The translations under genes were made by a program, and so were the position numbers. Source: Streptococcus sp. oral taxon 431 (GTDB taxonomy: Bacteria > Bacillota > Bacilli > Lactobacillales > Streptococcaceae). From it: a DNA stretch of 64,000 nt. The stretch spans positions 1,248,001 through 1,312,000 of the forward strand of contig NZ_CP014264.1 of assembly GCF_001553685.1 (NCBI RefSeq), given 5' to 3'. Of this stretch, positions 1 through 9,968 are shown one piece after another. The notes under the pieces were generated by a model, which was not told where the DNA came from, ran no database searches, and worked only from the letters and a program-made list of their open reading frames with translations. Each line of letters begins with the position of its first letter. The stretch's first letter is position 1.

Positions 1-905
1 TCAAATGCTTTATTAGCATCAAAGTTAAGGTCAATATTGCTGAAACTATCACCTGCTTGTGCAACGATACTTTGTTTCAAATCTTTTAGGGTCTTTGTGA
101 AGTCTTCGTTATTCAGAATATCACTCTTTGAAAGATTAAAGGCAAAGTTGATGATGATATTGATCTGATTTCCTGTTATAACCTGATCTAGCTTATAATT
201 TTTCAATGTATCTTCTACAATCTTACGAACATCATCTTCAGTAAGCTCACCCTTGGACTCTTTAGCCTTAGCGATAGCAGATTTGATATCGGCAAGGGCT
301 ACATTGAGTTTATTAGCATCATAGCCTGATTTGTCCTTGTTTTCATCGTTAATGTCTGACAAGGCTTTTAGCTCTTCCTGAGCTAGGTCTTTATTTTCTT
401 GAGGAAGTTGAACACCATTAGCTTCTAATGAATAGTAAATACCTGCTAGGGCACTTTCACCTGTTACAGGGATTGGAGCAGCTACGGTTATACGAGCATG
501 TTCCACACCCAAGGTAACGGCCGCATTACGGTACATGTCTTGGGTCACTTTAGTGATATTTTCAGGGGTTTCAATCTTCACTTCAAGTGGAGATTTTTCA
601 CCTAATTTTTGAATTTTGGCAGACGAATAGAGCTGGAGACTAGAGTCATTGGCGACGTTCATAATCTTTGAGTAGACATCTGGCGTCATAGTCTTCAGTT
701 CTTTGGTATCTGTAGAGGCATTATAGCCGAGTTTTTTTAATGTTTGATTTTTTTGATCTTCAGTAAGAGAAGAACCCAAGACGTACTCAGGTTGAACATA
801 AGTTTCATCAATTACTTTTTGAACATCAGTGGCTGCTTGAGCGCTTTGCAAAGTTGCAACTGCTAAAAGAACTGCAGCACTAGTCAGAAAGAATTTCTTT
901 CGCAT
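1..905 (-). CDS. DUF1002 (YpuA-like) secreted protein, 3' end outside window
   Basis: The visible part is 301 codons and the gene continues past the left edge. The start is the ATG at 903-905, preceded by a good ribosome site (AAAGGAGG). Residues 1 to about 25 form a signal peptide: a short basic start (MRKK), a hydrophobic core and an Ala-rich end near QAA. The mature part is charged and has a region rich in Asp, Lys and Asn. It resembles the YpuA/DUF1002 family of exported Firmicutes proteins, whose molecular role is unknown. It follows the lysozyme-like gene in the same direction, but a hairpin terminator lies between them. Family assignment rests on recalled similarity; the export signal is seen directly. 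Confidence 0.75.
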   Translation of the reverse strand, partial: MRKKFFLTSAAVLLAVATLQSAQAATDVQKVIDETYVQPEYVLGSSLTEDQKNQTLKKLGYNASTDTKELKTMTPDVYSKIMNVANDSSLQLYSSAKIQKLGEKSPLEVKIETPENITKVTQDMYRNAAVTLGVEHARITVAAPIPVTGESALAGIYYSLEANGVQLPQENKDLAQEELKALSDINDENKDKSGYDANKLNVALADIKSAIAKAKESKGELTEDDVRKIVEDTLKNYKLDQVITGNQINIIINFAFNLSKSDILNNEDFTKTLKDLKQSIVAQAGDSFSNIDLNFDANKAF

Positions 906-960
906 GAGACTTTCCTCCTTTTCCTATCTAGGATAGTCGATTAGCCTTAAAGAAAGCTTA

Positions 961-990
961 TAAAAGCACCTAGAATTTTCTAAGTGCTTA
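961..990 (-). terminator. Rho-independent terminator after lysozyme-like gene
   Basis: A hairpin with arms AAGCACNTAGAA and TTCTAAGTGCTT overlaps the stop codon of the lysozyme-like gene. On the minus strand it is followed by a short T run (TTTTA). It would end the tdk-to-lysozyme operon before the DUF1002 gene. Confidence 0.65.
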
Positions 991-1590
991 AAATAGATTA
1001 AAAAATTTAATAATGTAGAGATTTAGTTGAACCTGTCTAGAGTAATAATAGTTCCCTCCATCTACATAAAGTTCTCCACCTTGAAAGATGGAAATTGGAT
1101 TGATGTAGCGATAGGTTTTTCCAGTTGTATTTCCTAAAGTTGGCGCAACGGTATCTCTTGAGTATTTCTTGGCTAGTGCAAGGGTATTTTCTTTCCCATT
1201 TTGGGCGATAAAATCAATATAAGCTGGACCAAAGTTATAGGCTTGTACAGCAGTCCAAACATCTACCCCCTTTTCTTGTGCTAAATAAAGATTTTCAGTC
1301 AATGTTTGAATTCCCTGACGAATACTACTCCTATTGTCAGAGATTGTATTTGTAGTTCCGCTAGCAGACTCACTAGACTGCATCACGTCGCTTTCTTTAC
1401 CTTTGGTTTCGGTATAAATCATGGCCAGGACTAGTTCTTCATTTGCTGGCGTATCTTGCTCACTTAAAACCTCTCGTACCAAGGATTGATAGGTCATGAC
1501 CTGCTTCACATCCCGATACATATGAAAAAGTTTATAACCAGTAAATAAGATAAGAACAAGCACCAAGACCCTTCTTATAAATTTAAACAT
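988..1590 (-). CDS. Lysozyme-like (pneumococcal type) membrane-anchored muramidase/transglycosylase
   Basis: This 200-residue protein has an N-terminal membrane anchor (about residues 5-22) and then an extracytoplasmic lysozyme-like domain. The fold is suggested by the segment [19 protein letters not shown], with a likely catalytic Glu near residue 60, and by a downstream [14 protein letters not shown] segment typical of one-domain lysozyme/lytic transglycosylase proteins in Firmicutes. Such proteins cut peptidoglycan glycan strands, often in cell-wall remodelling. Its start overlaps the stop of the upstream nucleoid-associated gene (TAATG), so the two are translationally coupled. The substrate is inferred from the family. 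Confidence 0.75.
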   Translation of the reverse strand: MFKFIRRVLVLVLILFTGYKLFHMYRDVKQVMTYQSLVREVLSEQDTPANEELVLAMIYTETKGKESDVMQSSESASGTTNTISDNRSSIRQGIQTLTENLYLAQEKGVDVWTAVQAYNFGPAYIDFIAQNGKENTLALAKKYSRDTVAPTLGNTTGKTYRYINPISIFQGGELYVDGGNYYYSRQVQLNLYIIKFFNLF

Positions 1591-2564
1591 TATTTGCTTT
1601 GTATATCCTCGATGTTTTTGATTAAGATAGAGTAGGTCCCATTTTCATTTTGGATAAATTCGACCGACTCAGCATCTTGGTAAATATTATTGGGTACAAT
1701 TAATTCAATCCCATTTGACAGAGAAAGTTTTTGGTTTTCAAATTTCTTTAATTGGCGACTAGCATCGATTTCATCAAACTGAACTGGCTCTGGTACTGCT
1801 TCCTTGACTTGATCAATAAAGCTAAGACGTGCAGTGAGATTGTTGTCAAAAAGGTCATTTGCCAATTTTTCAGGAGACAATTCATTGCTTTCTTCAAGGT
1901 TGTTGAAAATAGCAGACTTAACCTTGGATTGAAACTGAAAATCATCTGTATTAAATGTTTCAGCAATTCTCTGAGCTGTTTTTTCAAGTTCCTTGATTGA
2001 CTTCTTAGGTGAAATTTTTGGCTGAGCCTGTATCAGATTCTCAGAAAAATAGTTCAAAAAAGTCCCGTTATACTTGATTCGTTTCTCAATCAGGTGATAT
2101 TTTCGGCTTTGAAGATTGAGCACCAAGGCCTCGTCAGCCCCTGTACCAAATCCAGGCAGGTTATTCTGAGTCAGCTTGATTGGATTATCAACTTCTCCTC
2201 CAAGATGAGTCAAGGTCTCACGCAGGGCAATGCGTAGGAAGGCAAAATGCTCTACTCCTTCTTTGGAAAATTGCACAAAAATCAAGTCATTGGTCTTGAG
2301 ATTTTCAGAAATGCTGAATTCCTCTTTCCAGAGATTTGCCAGTGTCACCGACGTCTCCAATAAATCATCTGTGATTTGATTGAAGAAGGGATTTTCTTCT
2401 TCGAAAATCCCAGTCTTGGCTTCATCTGAATACACACGTTCGATTTTCTTGCGTAGGTATTCCTCGATTTTTGGAGTGATATTGAGAAATTTATCCGCTA
2501 GAAACAACTCTGTGTCATCAGGGCTGAACTGATGGATAATAGCTTTCTTAATATAAATGTCCAT
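1590..2564 (-). CDS. Nucleoid-associated protein (NdpA/YejK family, 37-kDa type)
   Basis: The protein is 324 residues, of the NdpA/PF04245-like type found bound to the nucleoid in bacteria; its exact role is poorly known. I place the start at the ATG 2562-2564 ([12 protein letters not shown]). The longer reading frame would run back into glyA, and a GAGGA ribosome site inside the glyA end fits this start. The N-terminal part has the conserved pattern of an initial beta strand plus a long acidic helical region; the C-terminal third is strand-rich. It lies 7 bp after glyA and overlaps the next gene by one base, so it belongs to the housekeeping operon. Confidence 0.75.
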   Translation of the reverse strand: MDIYIKKAIIHQFSPDDTELFLADKFLNITPKIEEYLRKKIERVYSDEAKTGIFEEENPFFNQITDDLLETSVTLANLWKEEFSISENLKTNDLIFVQFSKEGVEHFAFLRIALRETLTHLGGEVDNPIKLTQNNLPGFGTGADEALVLNLQSRKYHLIEKRIKYNGTFLNYFSENLIQAQPKISPKKSIKELEKTAQRIAETFNTDDFQFQSKVKSAIFNNLEESNELSPEKLANDLFDNNLTARLSFIDQVKEAVPEPVQFDEIDASRQLKKFENQKLSLSNGIELIVPNNIYQDAESVEFIQNENGTYSILIKNIEDIQSK

Positions 2565-2571
2565 AAAAATT

Positions 2572-3828
2572 TTAGTCCTCGTATAATGGGAAGGCATCTG
2601 TCAAGACTTTGACTTCGCTTCTTACTTCATCTAAAATAGCTTCATTTTCTGCATTTTTAAGGGCTTTAATGATAAGCTCAGCCACTTTACGACTTTCTTC
2701 TTCACCAAAACCACGTGCAGTTGTTGCTGCTGCCCCGATACGAATACCACTTGTCTTAAATGGTGACAAAGTTTCGTATGGAATTGAGTTTTTATTTAGA
2801 GTAATATTGACCTCATCTAGCAAGTTTTGAGCGACTTTTCCATTTTCTACAACCTTAGTTACATCAACTAGAAAGAGGTGATTTTCAGTACCACCAGAGA
2901 TAATACGGAAATCAGGGTCTTGTAAGAAGACTTCTGCCATAGCCTTGCTGTTCTTAATAACATTTGCTGCATATTCCTTGAAGGCTGGGTCCAATACCTC
3001 TTTGAAGGCAACAGCCTTAGCAGCAACAACGTGCTCTAATGGCCCACCTTGGATACCTGGGAAAATAGCTGAATTAATCTTCTTAGCAAGGTCTTCGTCA
3101 TTAGTCAAAATCAAACCACCACGTGGTCCACGAAGGGTTTTGTGGGTCGTTGTTGTTGTAATATGTGCATAAGGGACTGGACTTGGATGAAGACCTGCAG
3201 CAACCAAACCAGCAATGTGCGCCATATCGACCATGAGTTTAGCACCAACAGCATCAGCAATTTCACGGAATTTTGAAAAATCAATAATTTGAGAATAAGC
3301 TGAAGCCCCTGCTACGATTAGTTTGGGTTTCACTTCTTGAGCTTGTTTCAAGATGGCGTCAAAGTCTAAAAGTTCGGTCTCAGGATCAACACTATAAGAA
3401 ACAAAGTTGTAGGTTTGACCAGAGAAGCTTACAGGAGCTCCGTGGGTCAAGTGCCCACCTGCTGCCAAATCCATCCCCATGACCGTATCACCTGGCTCAA
3501 TCAAAGCCATGTAAGCCGCACAGTTGGCTTGACTTCCTGAGTGAGGTTGGACATTGGCAAACTTGGCACCAAAGATTTCTTTTGCACGTTCAATAGCTAG
3601 ACTTTCAACGACATCTACTACATCAGTACCACCGTAATAACGACGTCCTGGGTAACCTTCGGCGTATTTATTAGTCAAGATAGACCCTTGAGCCGCCATA
3701 ACAGCCTTAGAAACAACATTTTCAGACGCAATTAACTCAATATTGTTTTGTTGACGTTCCTCTTCTTTGGCAATGGCATTCCAAAGATCTGCATCATAAG
3801 CTTTAAAATCATCTTTGTCAAAAATCAT
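2572..3828 (-). CDS. glyA: Serine hydroxymethyltransferase
   Basis: GlyA (418 residues, normal length) interconverts serine plus tetrahydrofolate with glycine plus 5,10-methylene-THF. It is a cytoplasmic PLP enzyme and the main source of one-carbon units. The PLP lysine lies in the conserved [15 protein letters not shown] segment (Lys about 227). The N-terminal [12 protein letters not shown] and the segment [10 protein letters not shown] are also family signatures. It follows a GNAT gene by 49 bp and precedes the nucleoid-associated gene by 7 bp. Its presence beside tdk and prfA in one operon fits a growth-linked set. Assignment is very secure. Confidence 0.97.
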   Translation of the reverse strand: MIFDKDDFKAYDADLWNAIAKEEERQQNNIELIASENVVSKAVMAAQGSILTNKYAEGYPGRRYYGGTDVVDVVESLAIERAKEIFGAKFANVQPHSGSQANCAAYMALIEPGDTVMGMDLAAGGHLTHGAPVSFSGQTYNFVSYSVDPETELLDFDAILKQAQEVKPKLIVAGASAYSQIIDFSKFREIADAVGAKLMVDMAHIAGLVAAGLHPSPVPYAHITTTTTHKTLRGPRGGLILTNDEDLAKKINSAIFPGIQGGPLEHVVAAKAVAFKEVLDPAFKEYAANVIKNSKAMAEVFLQDPDFRIISGGTENHLFLVDVTKVVENGKVAQNLLDEVNITLNKNSIPYETLSPFKTSGIRIGAAATTARGFGEEESRKVAELIIKALKNAENEAILDEVRSEVKVLTDAFPLYED

Positions 3829-3877
3829 AGGTCTTCTCCTTTATAGTGTGACTGGTCCTTTAGTTTAAGAAAATATA

Positions 3878-4309
3878 CTAAAAGATGCGAATAAACCGTT
3901 TCTGCACTTTATCACAAGTATAACCAACTTTTTCGTAAAATGCATGGGCACCCAGACGATGGTCTGCAGAATTTAAGCGAATAAAGTTATAGCCTCGTTT
4001 TTTTGCTTCTTGTTCCAATCCTTGGAGCAAAGTTTTTCCGATACCCTGACCCTGTGTTTGAGGCAAAACAGCTAAAGCTAGGATATTAAAACCTGGTTTT
4101 GAATAAAGGGATTCATAAACCTCGGCATGAACATAACCAAGTAAGTCATGGCTGGTCGAATCCTCGAAACCCAGTAGGTAGTGATGAGAGTCCTGAGATA
4201 ACTTAGCTAGTTGACTAGCCGTTTCCTCTAAACTAAACGAATAACCTAAAGCTTCTTTGTTAATCTCACAAATAGCTGCAACATCAGTTGTTTTCAAATC
4301 ACGTAGCAT
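3878..4309 (-). CDS. GNAT-family N-acetyltransferase
   Basis: The protein has 143 residues with a GNAT fold. The acetyl-CoA binding pyrophosphate loop is visible as QTQGQGIGKTLLQGLEQEA near residues 82-100, followed by the C-terminal AHAFYEKVGYT strand-helix signature. The start is the ATG at 4307-4309, one base after the stop of the Sua5-type gene; the GAGGAG ribosome site lies in the last codons of that gene. Position beside a tRNA-modification gene recalls RimI-like enzymes that acetylate ribosomal proteins, but the substrate cannot be read from the sequence. Confidence 0.8.
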   Translation of the reverse strand: MLRDLKTTDVAAICEINKEALGYSFSLEETASQLAKLSQDSHHYLLGFEDSTSHDLLGYVHAEVYESLYSKPGFNILALAVLPQTQGQGIGKTLLQGLEQEAKKRGYNFIRLNSADHRLGAHAFYEKVGYTCDKVQKRFIRIF

Positions 4310-4310
4310 A

Positions 4311-4913
4311 TTATACCTCCTCAAAAGGAATTGTTGGTATCTTGGCAAGGATATCCTCTCGAGTAATCGCTCCTTGACGTAGAATCTTTACCTTGTCACC
4401 AGATAAGTCTAAAATAGTCGAATCCTGACCTGTTAAAAATACATCGTCTTCAAGTCCCAAGACCTCTTGGTCAAAATCATGAAGAATCTTGTGAAAATTT
4501 ACTCCACTTGATTGACCTGAGATATTGGCGGAAGGTCCGATTAAGGGACCAAATTTACGAATCAACTCCAGAGTTACTGGATGACTCGGCATGCGAAATC
4601 CAACAGTCGTCAAATCTGAATTGACCCAGTAAGGAACCTTGTCATTAGCTTCTAAGATAATGGTCAAAGGGCCTGGCAAAAAACTTTCAACCAGTTTATT
4701 GAGATAAAGTGGCTGATTCTTAGAAAAGTTCAAGATATCGTCTAGACTAGCGACATTCAGATTAAGCGCCTTATCTCTTGGACGACATTTAAGCTGATAA
4801 ACATGGTCAACAGCCTTTTCATCCAATGCTTTTGCAAAAAGTCCATAAACTGTCTCCGTTGGCAAAACAACAGCTTCACCTTTTTCCAACTCGTGTTTAA
4901 TTTTCTCCATCAT
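4311..4913 (-). CDS. L-threonylcarbamoyladenylate synthase (Sua5/YrdC/YwlC family)
   Basis: This enzyme makes threonylcarbamoyl-AMP from threonine, bicarbonate and ATP, the first step in t6A37 tRNA modification. The N-terminal GEAVVLPTETVYGLFAKA, the segment KCRPRDKALNLNVAS and the IGPSANISGQSSG motif are all YrdC hallmarks. Two adjacent ATGs (4911-4913 and 4908-4910) are possible starts; either gives about 200 residues. A longer TTG-initiated version would intrude further into prmC and is less likely. The gene overlaps the 3' end of prmC, so translation is coupled. Confidence 0.9.
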   Translation of the reverse strand: MMEKIKHELEKGEAVVLPTETVYGLFAKALDEKAVDHVYQLKCRPRDKALNLNVASLDDILNFSKNQPLYLNKLVESFLPGPLTIILEANDKVPYWVNSDLTTVGFRMPSHPVTLELIRKFGPLIGPSANISGQSSGVNFHKILHDFDQEVLGLEDDVFLTGQDSTILDLSGDKVKILRQGAITREDILAKIPTIPFEEV

Positions 4914-5733
4914 CAATGACAACCATCCTATCTTGGCCAAATTGGTCTTTCAGAGTTCGAACTCGCTTCTCAGGAAAATTTTCCTTGAAAAGAGCTGGAA
5001 CGCTTTGTCCTTGTTTGTAGCCAATTTCAAGATAAATCTTACCACCATCATTTAGATAGTCCTTTGATTCTTCCGCGATTCTGCGATAGATCGCTAGACC
5101 ATCCTCATCTGCAAAGAGGGCTACATGTGGCTCTGAATGGAGAACATTCAAACCTACTTCTGCCTCATCTACTCGAGATATGTAAGGTGGATTGGATACA
5201 ATTATATCATATTTTGAAGAAATTTCGGAGAAACAGTTAGATTTAATAAAGAATAATGTTAGACCTTGATTATTAGCGTTTTCCAGCGCCAAATCCAAAG
5301 CATCCTGAGAAATATCAGCTGCCGTGATAGTCCAATCTGGTCTATTTTTAGTTAAAGCAAGAGCGATAGCACCACTCCCAGTTCCAATATCCAGAACTTT
5401 GAGATTATCCTTCGGATTCTCAGCCAGGATGAGCTCCACCAACTCTTCTGTCTCTGGACGGGGAATCAAGACCCGCTCATCTACTTTTAACTGCATCCCA
5501 AAGAATTCAGCATAGCCGATAATGTACTGGGCAGGTATATGATTTGCTAGTTTCGTGTAAATTTCCTCTACAAACTGTCTTTCTTCCTCTGTTACTTCTT
5601 GCTGAAGAGCAAAGACAAAGTCTGTAAAAGATAGTTTTTTCAGGCTACGATAGACAAAGGAGAGGCTTTCTGCTTCCTCTCCTTGTGCTATCAACTTTTC
5701 CTCAAAATCTTTAAACATTTGAGCTAGTTTCAT
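4897..5733 (-). CDS. prmC: Peptide chain release factor N5-glutamine methyltransferase
   Basis: PrmC (HemK) methylates the glutamine of the GGQ motif in release factors, here the product of the adjacent prfA. It has 278 residues: an N-terminal helical domain, then a SAM-dependent methyltransferase domain with VLDIGTGSGAIALAL (motif I) and the catalytic NPPY motif (about residues 183-186, SNPPYIS). The ATG overlaps the prfA stop as TAATG. The pairing of enzyme and substrate genes is a conserved arrangement. Confidence 0.95.
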   Translation of the reverse strand: MKLAQMFKDFEEKLIAQGEEAESLSFVYRSLKKLSFTDFVFALQQEVTEEERQFVEEIYTKLANHIPAQYIIGYAEFFGMQLKVDERVLIPRPETEELVELILAENPKDNLKVLDIGTGSGAIALALTKNRPDWTITAADISQDALDLALENANNQGLTLFFIKSNCFSEISSKYDIIVSNPPYISRVDEAEVGLNVLHSEPHVALFADEDGLAIYRRIAEESKDYLNDGGKIYLEIGYKQGQSVPALFKENFPEKRVRTLKDQFGQDRMVVIDDGEN

Positions 5734-6812
5734 TATTTGTTTAATTCTTCCAATTTTTGTGTTTGATCATAAAGAACCAAGGCATCCACAACTTCATCTA
5801 GTTTACCAGACAAGATAGTATCGAGTTTTTGAAGAGTCAAGCCGATACGGTGGTCTGTTACACGGTTTTGCGGGAAGTTATAAGTACGGATACGTTCTGA
5901 ACGGTCACCTGTACCGATTGTAGACTTACGCTCAGCGTCTTGCTCATCTTGGGCAATTTGAGCAAAGTGGTCAGCAACACGCGCACGGATGATCTTCATA
6001 GCTTTTTCACGGTTTTTCTGCTGGGTACGTTCTTCCTGCATTTCAACCTTGATATTGGTTGGCAAGTGAACGATACGAACAGCAGTCGCAACCTTGTTGA
6101 CGTTCTGTCCACCAGCACCAGAAGCGTGGTAGATATCCACACGAAGGTCTTTTGGATCAATATCGTACTCTACTTCTTCCACTTCAGGCATAACGAGAAC
6201 TGTCGCTGTAGAGGTATGAACACGCCCTTGGCTTTCTGTCACAGGGACACGTTGAACACGATGGGCACCAGACTCATACTTAAGCTTAGAGTATACAGAC
6301 TGACCTGATACCATAGCAACCACTTCCTTGAAACCACCAACACCATTCATTGAAGCCTCCATGACTTCAAAGCGCCAGCCTTGGGCTTCAGCATATTTTT
6401 GGTACATGGTTAGCAAATCTCCAGCGAAAAGTGCTGCTTCGTCTCCACCAGCAGCGCCACGGATTTCAAGGATGATATTCTTGTCATCGTTTGGATCTTT
6501 AGGAAGGAGCAAGATTTTCAGTTTTTCTTCGTACTCTTCTTTTTCAGCCTTAGCATCTTTCAATTCTTGTTTGGCCATTTCTTCCAAGTCCGCATCTCCG
6601 CCTGATTCTTTAATCATCTCTTCGGCATCGATAATGTTTTGAAGGACTTGTTTGTATTCGCGGTAGGCAGTTACGGTATCACGAGTAGAAGCTTCCTCTT
6701 TTGAAAGCTCCATGAAACGCTTGGTATCAGAGACCACATCAGGGTCGCTCAGCAATTCTCCCAACTCTTCATAACGGTCTTCTACAGTTTGTAGTTGATC
6801 ATAGATGTTCAT
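5733..6812 (-). CDS. prfA: Peptide chain release factor 1
   Basis: RF1 recognises UAA and UAG stop codons in the ribosomal A site and triggers peptide release. The 359-residue length is normal. The catalytic GGQ lies in [12 protein letters not shown] (about residues 229-240) and the PxT anticodon-like specificity motif appears as PVTESQGR just upstream. An AAGGAG ribosome site precedes the ATG. The gene lies 9 bp after the GNAT gene, in the tdk operon. Confidence 0.97.
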   Translation of the reverse strand: MNIYDQLQTVEDRYEELGELLSDPDVVSDTKRFMELSKEEASTRDTVTAYREYKQVLQNIIDAEEMIKESGGDADLEEMAKQELKDAKAEKEEYEEKLKILLLPKDPNDDKNIILEIRGAAGGDEAALFAGDLLTMYQKYAEAQGWRFEVMEASMNGVGGFKEVVAMVSGQSVYSKLKYESGAHRVQRVPVTESQGRVHTSTATVLVMPEVEEVEYDIDPKDLRVDIYHASGAGGQNVNKVATAVRIVHLPTNIKVEMQEERTQQKNREKAMKIIRARVADHFAQIAQDEQDAERKSTIGTGDRSERIRTYNFPQNRVTDHRIGLTLQKLDTILSGKLDEVVDALVLYDQTQKLEELNK

Positions 6813-6821
6813 TTTTTCTCC

Positions 6822-7301
6822 TTAATTTTCAATTGTTAAATCGTATATGGCTACTACTTCGTTCTCAAATATTTCCCCAGTTTCTTTAAATCCATAACTG
6901 AGATAACAAGATCTTGCATGTTCATTTTCTGGTTCATAAGACAACCAAAGTTTATTGGATAAAACTGCTGGCGCTGTCCGAACATAGTCTAGCACCTTAT
7001 CCATAATTGGTTTAAAATATCCTTGATCTTGAAAATGCTTGTCAATCATGAAACGAAGTAGTAAATAATTTCCATTACTAATTCCGATTTTTTTATCATA
7101 AGCTAACATCACAAAACCTATGATTGCATCATTATCGTAAACTGCCAATGGAGCTACAAAATCTCCATTTTTTGTGTAGACATATGCTTCAGCTAAACTA
7201 ATTGCGTTGCTAGCAATAAATTGTTTTTGATATTCCTTAACATCTAAATGCAGAACATCAAAATAATTTTCCATTGTAACATCTCTTAGTTCAATTGTCA
7301 T
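6822..7301 (-). CDS. GNAT-family N-acetyltransferase
   Basis: A 159-residue acetyltransferase with the GNAT order: an N-terminal [12 protein letters not shown] strand-helix, a central strand ([12 protein letters not shown]), and the C-terminal [25 protein letters not shown] signature with conserved Asn and Tyr. The acetyl-CoA loop is degenerate ([10 protein letters not shown] instead of Q/RxxGxG/A). That recalls the spermidine/diamine acetyltransferase-like subgroup, although the substrate is unknown. It overlaps the 3' end of tdk by 11 bp with its own AAGGAA ribosome site, so it is co-transcribed with tdk and prfA. Confidence 0.8.
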   Translation of the reverse strand: MTIELRDVTMENYFDVLHLDVKEYQKQFIASNAISLAEAYVYTKNGDFVAPLAVYDNDAIIGFVMLAYDKKIGISNGNYLLLRFMIDKHFQDQGYFKPIMDKVLDYVRTAPAVLSNKLWLSYEPENEHARSCYLSYGFKETGEIFENEVVAIYDLTIEN

Positions 7302-7890
7302 AGTCTTGTTCCTTTTTAGATGTTATCAGTGGGGCAAAATAATGTTTACGGCAAACCGAAATATAGGTTTCATTGCCACCTATCTGGATCTGCTCACCAT
7401 CATAGACTGGCAGACCATTCTGCGTACGCAACACCATGGTCGCTTTTTTCTTGCAATACTGGCAAATGGTCTTGATTTCGTCAATCTTATCTGCTAAGAG
7501 CAGAAGATATTTTGAACCTTCGAATAGTTCGTTGCGAAAATCATTTTTTAAACCAAATGCCATGACAGGTATGTCTAACTCATCGACAACACGAGCTAGG
7601 TCGTAAACATGGTGACGCTTTAAAAATTGGGCTTCATCGACAAGTACACAGTAAGGCATTTCAGGTAAATCTCGGATAAATCCAAAGATATCCGTTGTTT
7701 CCTCAATAGCAACTGCTGGTCTTTTCATCCCAATTCGACTTGAAACATAGCCAACACCGTCACGCGTATCCAGAGCCGAAGTCATTATCACAACTCCCTT
7801 TCCTTGCTCCTCATAGTTATAGGCTACCTTGAGAATCTCAATCGTTTTTCCTGAGTTCATAGTCCCATAACGATAATACAACTGTGCCAT
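7291..7890 (-). CDS. tdk: Thymidine kinase
   Basis: Type II thymidine kinase that phosphorylates thymidine to dTMP for salvage. The P-loop GTMNSGKT lies at residues 9-16, the DEAQFL segment carries the Walker B-like acid, and four cysteines in the C-terminal half (CQYCKKK and a later SVCRKH) form the structural zinc site. It has 199 residues, a normal length. It is the first gene of the minus-strand housekeeping operon, driven by a duplicated -10 region upstream. Confidence 0.96.
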   Translation of the reverse strand: MAQLYYRYGTMNSGKTIEILKVAYNYEEQGKGVVIMTSALDTRDGVGYVSSRIGMKRPAVAIEETTDIFGFIRDLPEMPYCVLVDEAQFLKRHHVYDLARVVDELDIPVMAFGLKNDFRNELFEGSKYLLLLADKIDEIKTICQYCKKKATMVLRTQNGLPVYDGEQIQIGGNETYISVCRKHYFAPLITSKKEQDYDN

Positions 7891-7931
7891 GCTTCTATTT
7901 CACGTCCATTTCTAAATTTTTGCTACATTCT

Positions 7932-7970
7932 AGTATACCATAGTATACCATATTTTCTCAAAGCTTTAAA
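7932..7970 (-). promoter_or_regulatory. Two overlapping sigma-A promoters for tdk operon
   Basis: Two TATACT -10 boxes lie exactly 10 bp apart (complements at 7942-7947 and 7932-7937), each preceded by TGG as an extended -10. The first has a TTTAAA -35 at 17 bp (7965-7970), the second a TTGAGA -35 at 18 bp (7956-7961). The duplicated 10-bp unit TATACTATGG looks like a small tandem duplication. Confidence 0.65.
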
Positions 7971-7983
7971 CGGCAAATTGTGG

Positions 7984-7989
7984 TAAAAT
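7984..7989 (+). promoter_or_regulatory. Extended -10 promoter for tautomerase gene
   Basis: TGGTAAAAT on plus forms an extended -10 about 35 bp before the tautomerase start, without a good -35. It is divergent from the tdk promoters. The transcript would carry the GGAGG at 8011-8015. Confidence 0.45.
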
Positions 7990-8023
7990 AGAAGAAATCA
8001 AATAACTAGTGGAGGACGTAATT

Positions 8024-8206
8024 ATGCCATTTGTACGCATCGATTTATTTGAAGGACGCACGTTAGAGCAAAAGAAAGCCCTAGCCAAGGAAGTTACGGA
8101 AGCTGTTGTTCGCAACACTGGTGCACCTCAATCTGCTGTTCATGTCATTATCAACGATATGCCTGAAGGAACCTATTTCCCACAAGGTGAAATGCGCACT
8201 AAGTAA
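8024..8206 (+). CDS. 4-oxalocrotonate tautomerase family protein
   Basis: A 60-residue tautomerase-superfamily protein. The start is the ATG at 8024, set by the GGAGG at 8011-8015; an in-frame GTG at 8009 would include the ribosome site and is rejected. After Met removal the first residue is the catalytic Pro1 (MPFVRIDLFEGR), and Arg11 equivalents are present. Such small subunits form hexamers. The physiological substrate in streptococci is unknown. It stands alone between tdk and mnmE with its own terminator. Confidence 0.9.
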   Translation: MPFVRIDLFEGRTLEQKKALAKEVTEAVVRNTGAPQSAVHVIINDMPEGTYFPQGEMRTK

Positions 8207-8236
8207 AGCTTAAGCAATCTGCTTAGGCTTTTCTTT
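8206..8236 (+). terminator. Rho-independent terminator after tautomerase gene
   Basis: An 11-bp stem (AAGCTTAAGCA paired with TGCTTAGGCTT, one T-G pair) with a three-base loop is followed by a T-rich tract (TTTTCTTT). It starts in the stop codon of the gene. Confidence 0.8.
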
Positions 8237-8250
8237 ATAAGTAACATTCA

Positions 8251-8279
8251 TTGAAGAAAATACTAAAATTTGTTACAAT
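8251..8279 (+). promoter_or_regulatory. mnmE promoter
   Basis: TTGAAG (8251-8256), a 17-bp spacer and TACAAT (8274-8279) form a sigma-A promoter. The leader to the mnmE ATG is about 43 nt and carries an AAGGAA ribosome site. Confidence 0.65.
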
Positions 8280-8328
8280 TTGAAGAGATATTAGTCTATA
8301 CAAACAAATAAACTATAAAGGAATTAAA

Positions 8329-9702
8329 ATGATTACACGGGAATTTGATACCATTGCAGCCATCTCGACACCGCTTGGTGAAGGTGCTATTGGGATAGTC
8401 CGCCTAAGCGGAACGGATAGTTTTGCCATTGCGCAGAAAATCTTTAAAGGCAAAGACTTAAGCAAGATTGCCAGTCACACGCTAAACTACGGACACATCG
8501 TTGATCCACAGACAGGCAAGGTTATGGATGAGGTTATGGTGGGAGCTATGAAGTCTCCAAAGACCTTCACTCGTGAAGATATTATCGAGATTAACACCCA
8601 TGGTGGGATTGCCGTAACCAATGAAATCCTGCAATTGGCTATCCGTGAAGGGGCACGCATGGCAGAACCTGGAGAATTTACCAAGCGTGCCTTCCTCAAC
8701 GGTCGTGTGGACTTGACTCAGGCTGAAGCTGTTATGGATATCATACGCGCCAAGACTGATAAGGCTATGAATATAGCGGTCAAACAATTAGACGGTTCTC
8801 TATCTGACTTGATTAATAATACTCGTCAGGAAATCCTCAATACACTAGCACAAGTAGAGGTTAATATCGACTATCCTGAGTATGACGATGTGGAAGAAGC
8901 CACTACTGCTGTTGTCCGTGAAAAAACTATGGAGTTTGAACAACTCTTAACCAATCTCTTAAAAACGGCACGTCGTGGGAAGATTCTCCGCGAAGGAATT
9001 TCAACGGCTATCATTGGACGCCCTAACGTTGGGAAGTCTAGTCTCCTCAACAACCTCCTGCGTGAAGATAAGGCCATTGTAACTGACATCGCTGGTACTA
9101 CTAGAGATGTCATCGAAGAATACGTCAACATCAACGGTGTTCCACTGAAGTTGATTGATACTGCTGGTATTCGTGAAACAGATGATGTCGTCGAACAAAT
9201 CGGTGTCGAGCGCTCCAAGAAAGCCCTCAAGGAAGCTGACTTGGTTCTACTGGTTCTAAATGCTAGTGAACCACTAACTGCCCAAGACCGACAACTTCTT
9301 GAAATCAGCCAAGATACCAACCGTATCATCCTACTTAACAAAACTGACCTGCCTGAAGCGATTGAAACTTCGGAACTACCTGAAGACGTTATTCGTATTT
9401 CAGTCCTTAAAAACCAAAACATCGATAAGATTGAAGAACGGATTAACAACCTTTTCTTTGAAAACGCAGGCTTGGTCGAACAAGATGCTACCTATCTATC
9501 CAACGCCCGTCATATTTCATTAATTGAAAAGGCAGTTGAAAGCCTGCAAGCTGTTAACGAAGGTCTTGAATTGGGCATGCCAGTCGACCTGCTTCAAGTT
9601 GATTTGACACGTACTTGGGAAATACTCGGAGAAATCACTGGTGATGCTGCTCCAGATGAACTCATTACACAGTTGTTCAGCCAATTTTGTCTGGGTAAAT
9701 AA
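8329..9702 (+). CDS. mnmE: tRNA modification GTPase MnmE
   Basis: MnmE works with MnmG to install the carboxymethylaminomethyl group on U34 of several tRNAs. It has 457 residues in three parts: an N-terminal tetrahydrofolate-binding domain ([24 protein letters not shown]), a helical domain, and an inserted G domain with GRPNVGKSS near residue 230, [16 protein letters not shown] and NKTD. The C-terminal FCLGK gives the catalytic CxGK motif. All functional motifs are intact. Confidence 0.97.
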   Translation: MITREFDTIAAISTPLGEGAIGIVRLSGTDSFAIAQKIFKGKDLSKIASHTLNYGHIVDPQTGKVMDEVMVGAMKSPKTFTREDIIEINTHGGIAVTNEILQLAIREGARMAEPGEFTKRAFLNGRVDLTQAEAVMDIIRAKTDKAMNIAVKQLDGSLSDLINNTRQEILNTLAQVEVNIDYPEYDDVEEATTAVVREKTMEFEQLLTNLLKTARRGKILREGISTAIIGRPNVGKSSLLNNLLREDKAIVTDIAGTTRDVIEEYVNINGVPLKLIDTAGIRETDDVVEQIGVERSKKALKEADLVLLVLNASEPLTAQDRQLLEISQDTNRIILLNKTDLPEAIETSELPEDVIRISVLKNQNIDKIEERINNLFFENAGLVEQDATYLSNARHISLIEKAVESLQAVNEGLELGMPVDLLQVDLTRTWEILGEITGDAAPDELITQLFSQFCLGK

Positions 9703-9735
9703 CATAAAAACTAGGTCAAAAAAATGCTAGTCACC

Positions 9736-9915
9736 TAAAAAGAGGTTGGGACAAAAAGATCCCGACCTCACTTTTTATTATCAATCATAATTTGACGCGG
9801 TAGCTGATTGAACTTTTTGTTCGTCTTTTAGACTCAAAAAAGCTCCTAATCATCCTCGCGAGGCTGGGACTACGAAATTAAGACTTTGTCTATCGATTTC
9901 TGTCCCACCGCCTTT
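9736..9915. repeat. Intergenic repeat copy R1 (about 177 bp, with terminator hairpin)
   Basis: This stretch is nearly identical to 52685-52860 (R2). It starts with a strong hairpin (GAGGTTGGGA...TCCCGACCTC, T runs on both sides), has a middle segment ending near CGCGAGGCTGGGAC, and ends with a second hairpin in which GGCTGGGAC pairs with GTCCCACC around an A/T-rich core. The first hairpin probably ends mnmE transcription. Related shorter pieces lie at 12571-12647, 58820-58999 and 60210-60245. No reading frame is present. I do not assign it to a named repeat family. Confidence 0.8.
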
Positions 9916-9968
9916 TCTTTCACCTTCTAAGTTATAACCTACCTTAGCAGAAATATGAAACAAACCTT

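Noticed and set aside
8871..9449. A 192-codon minus-strand frame inside mnmE
   Set aside because: It lies fully opposite the GTPase domain, has no promoter or ribosome site, and its Arg/Ser-rich composition is typical of a shadow frame.
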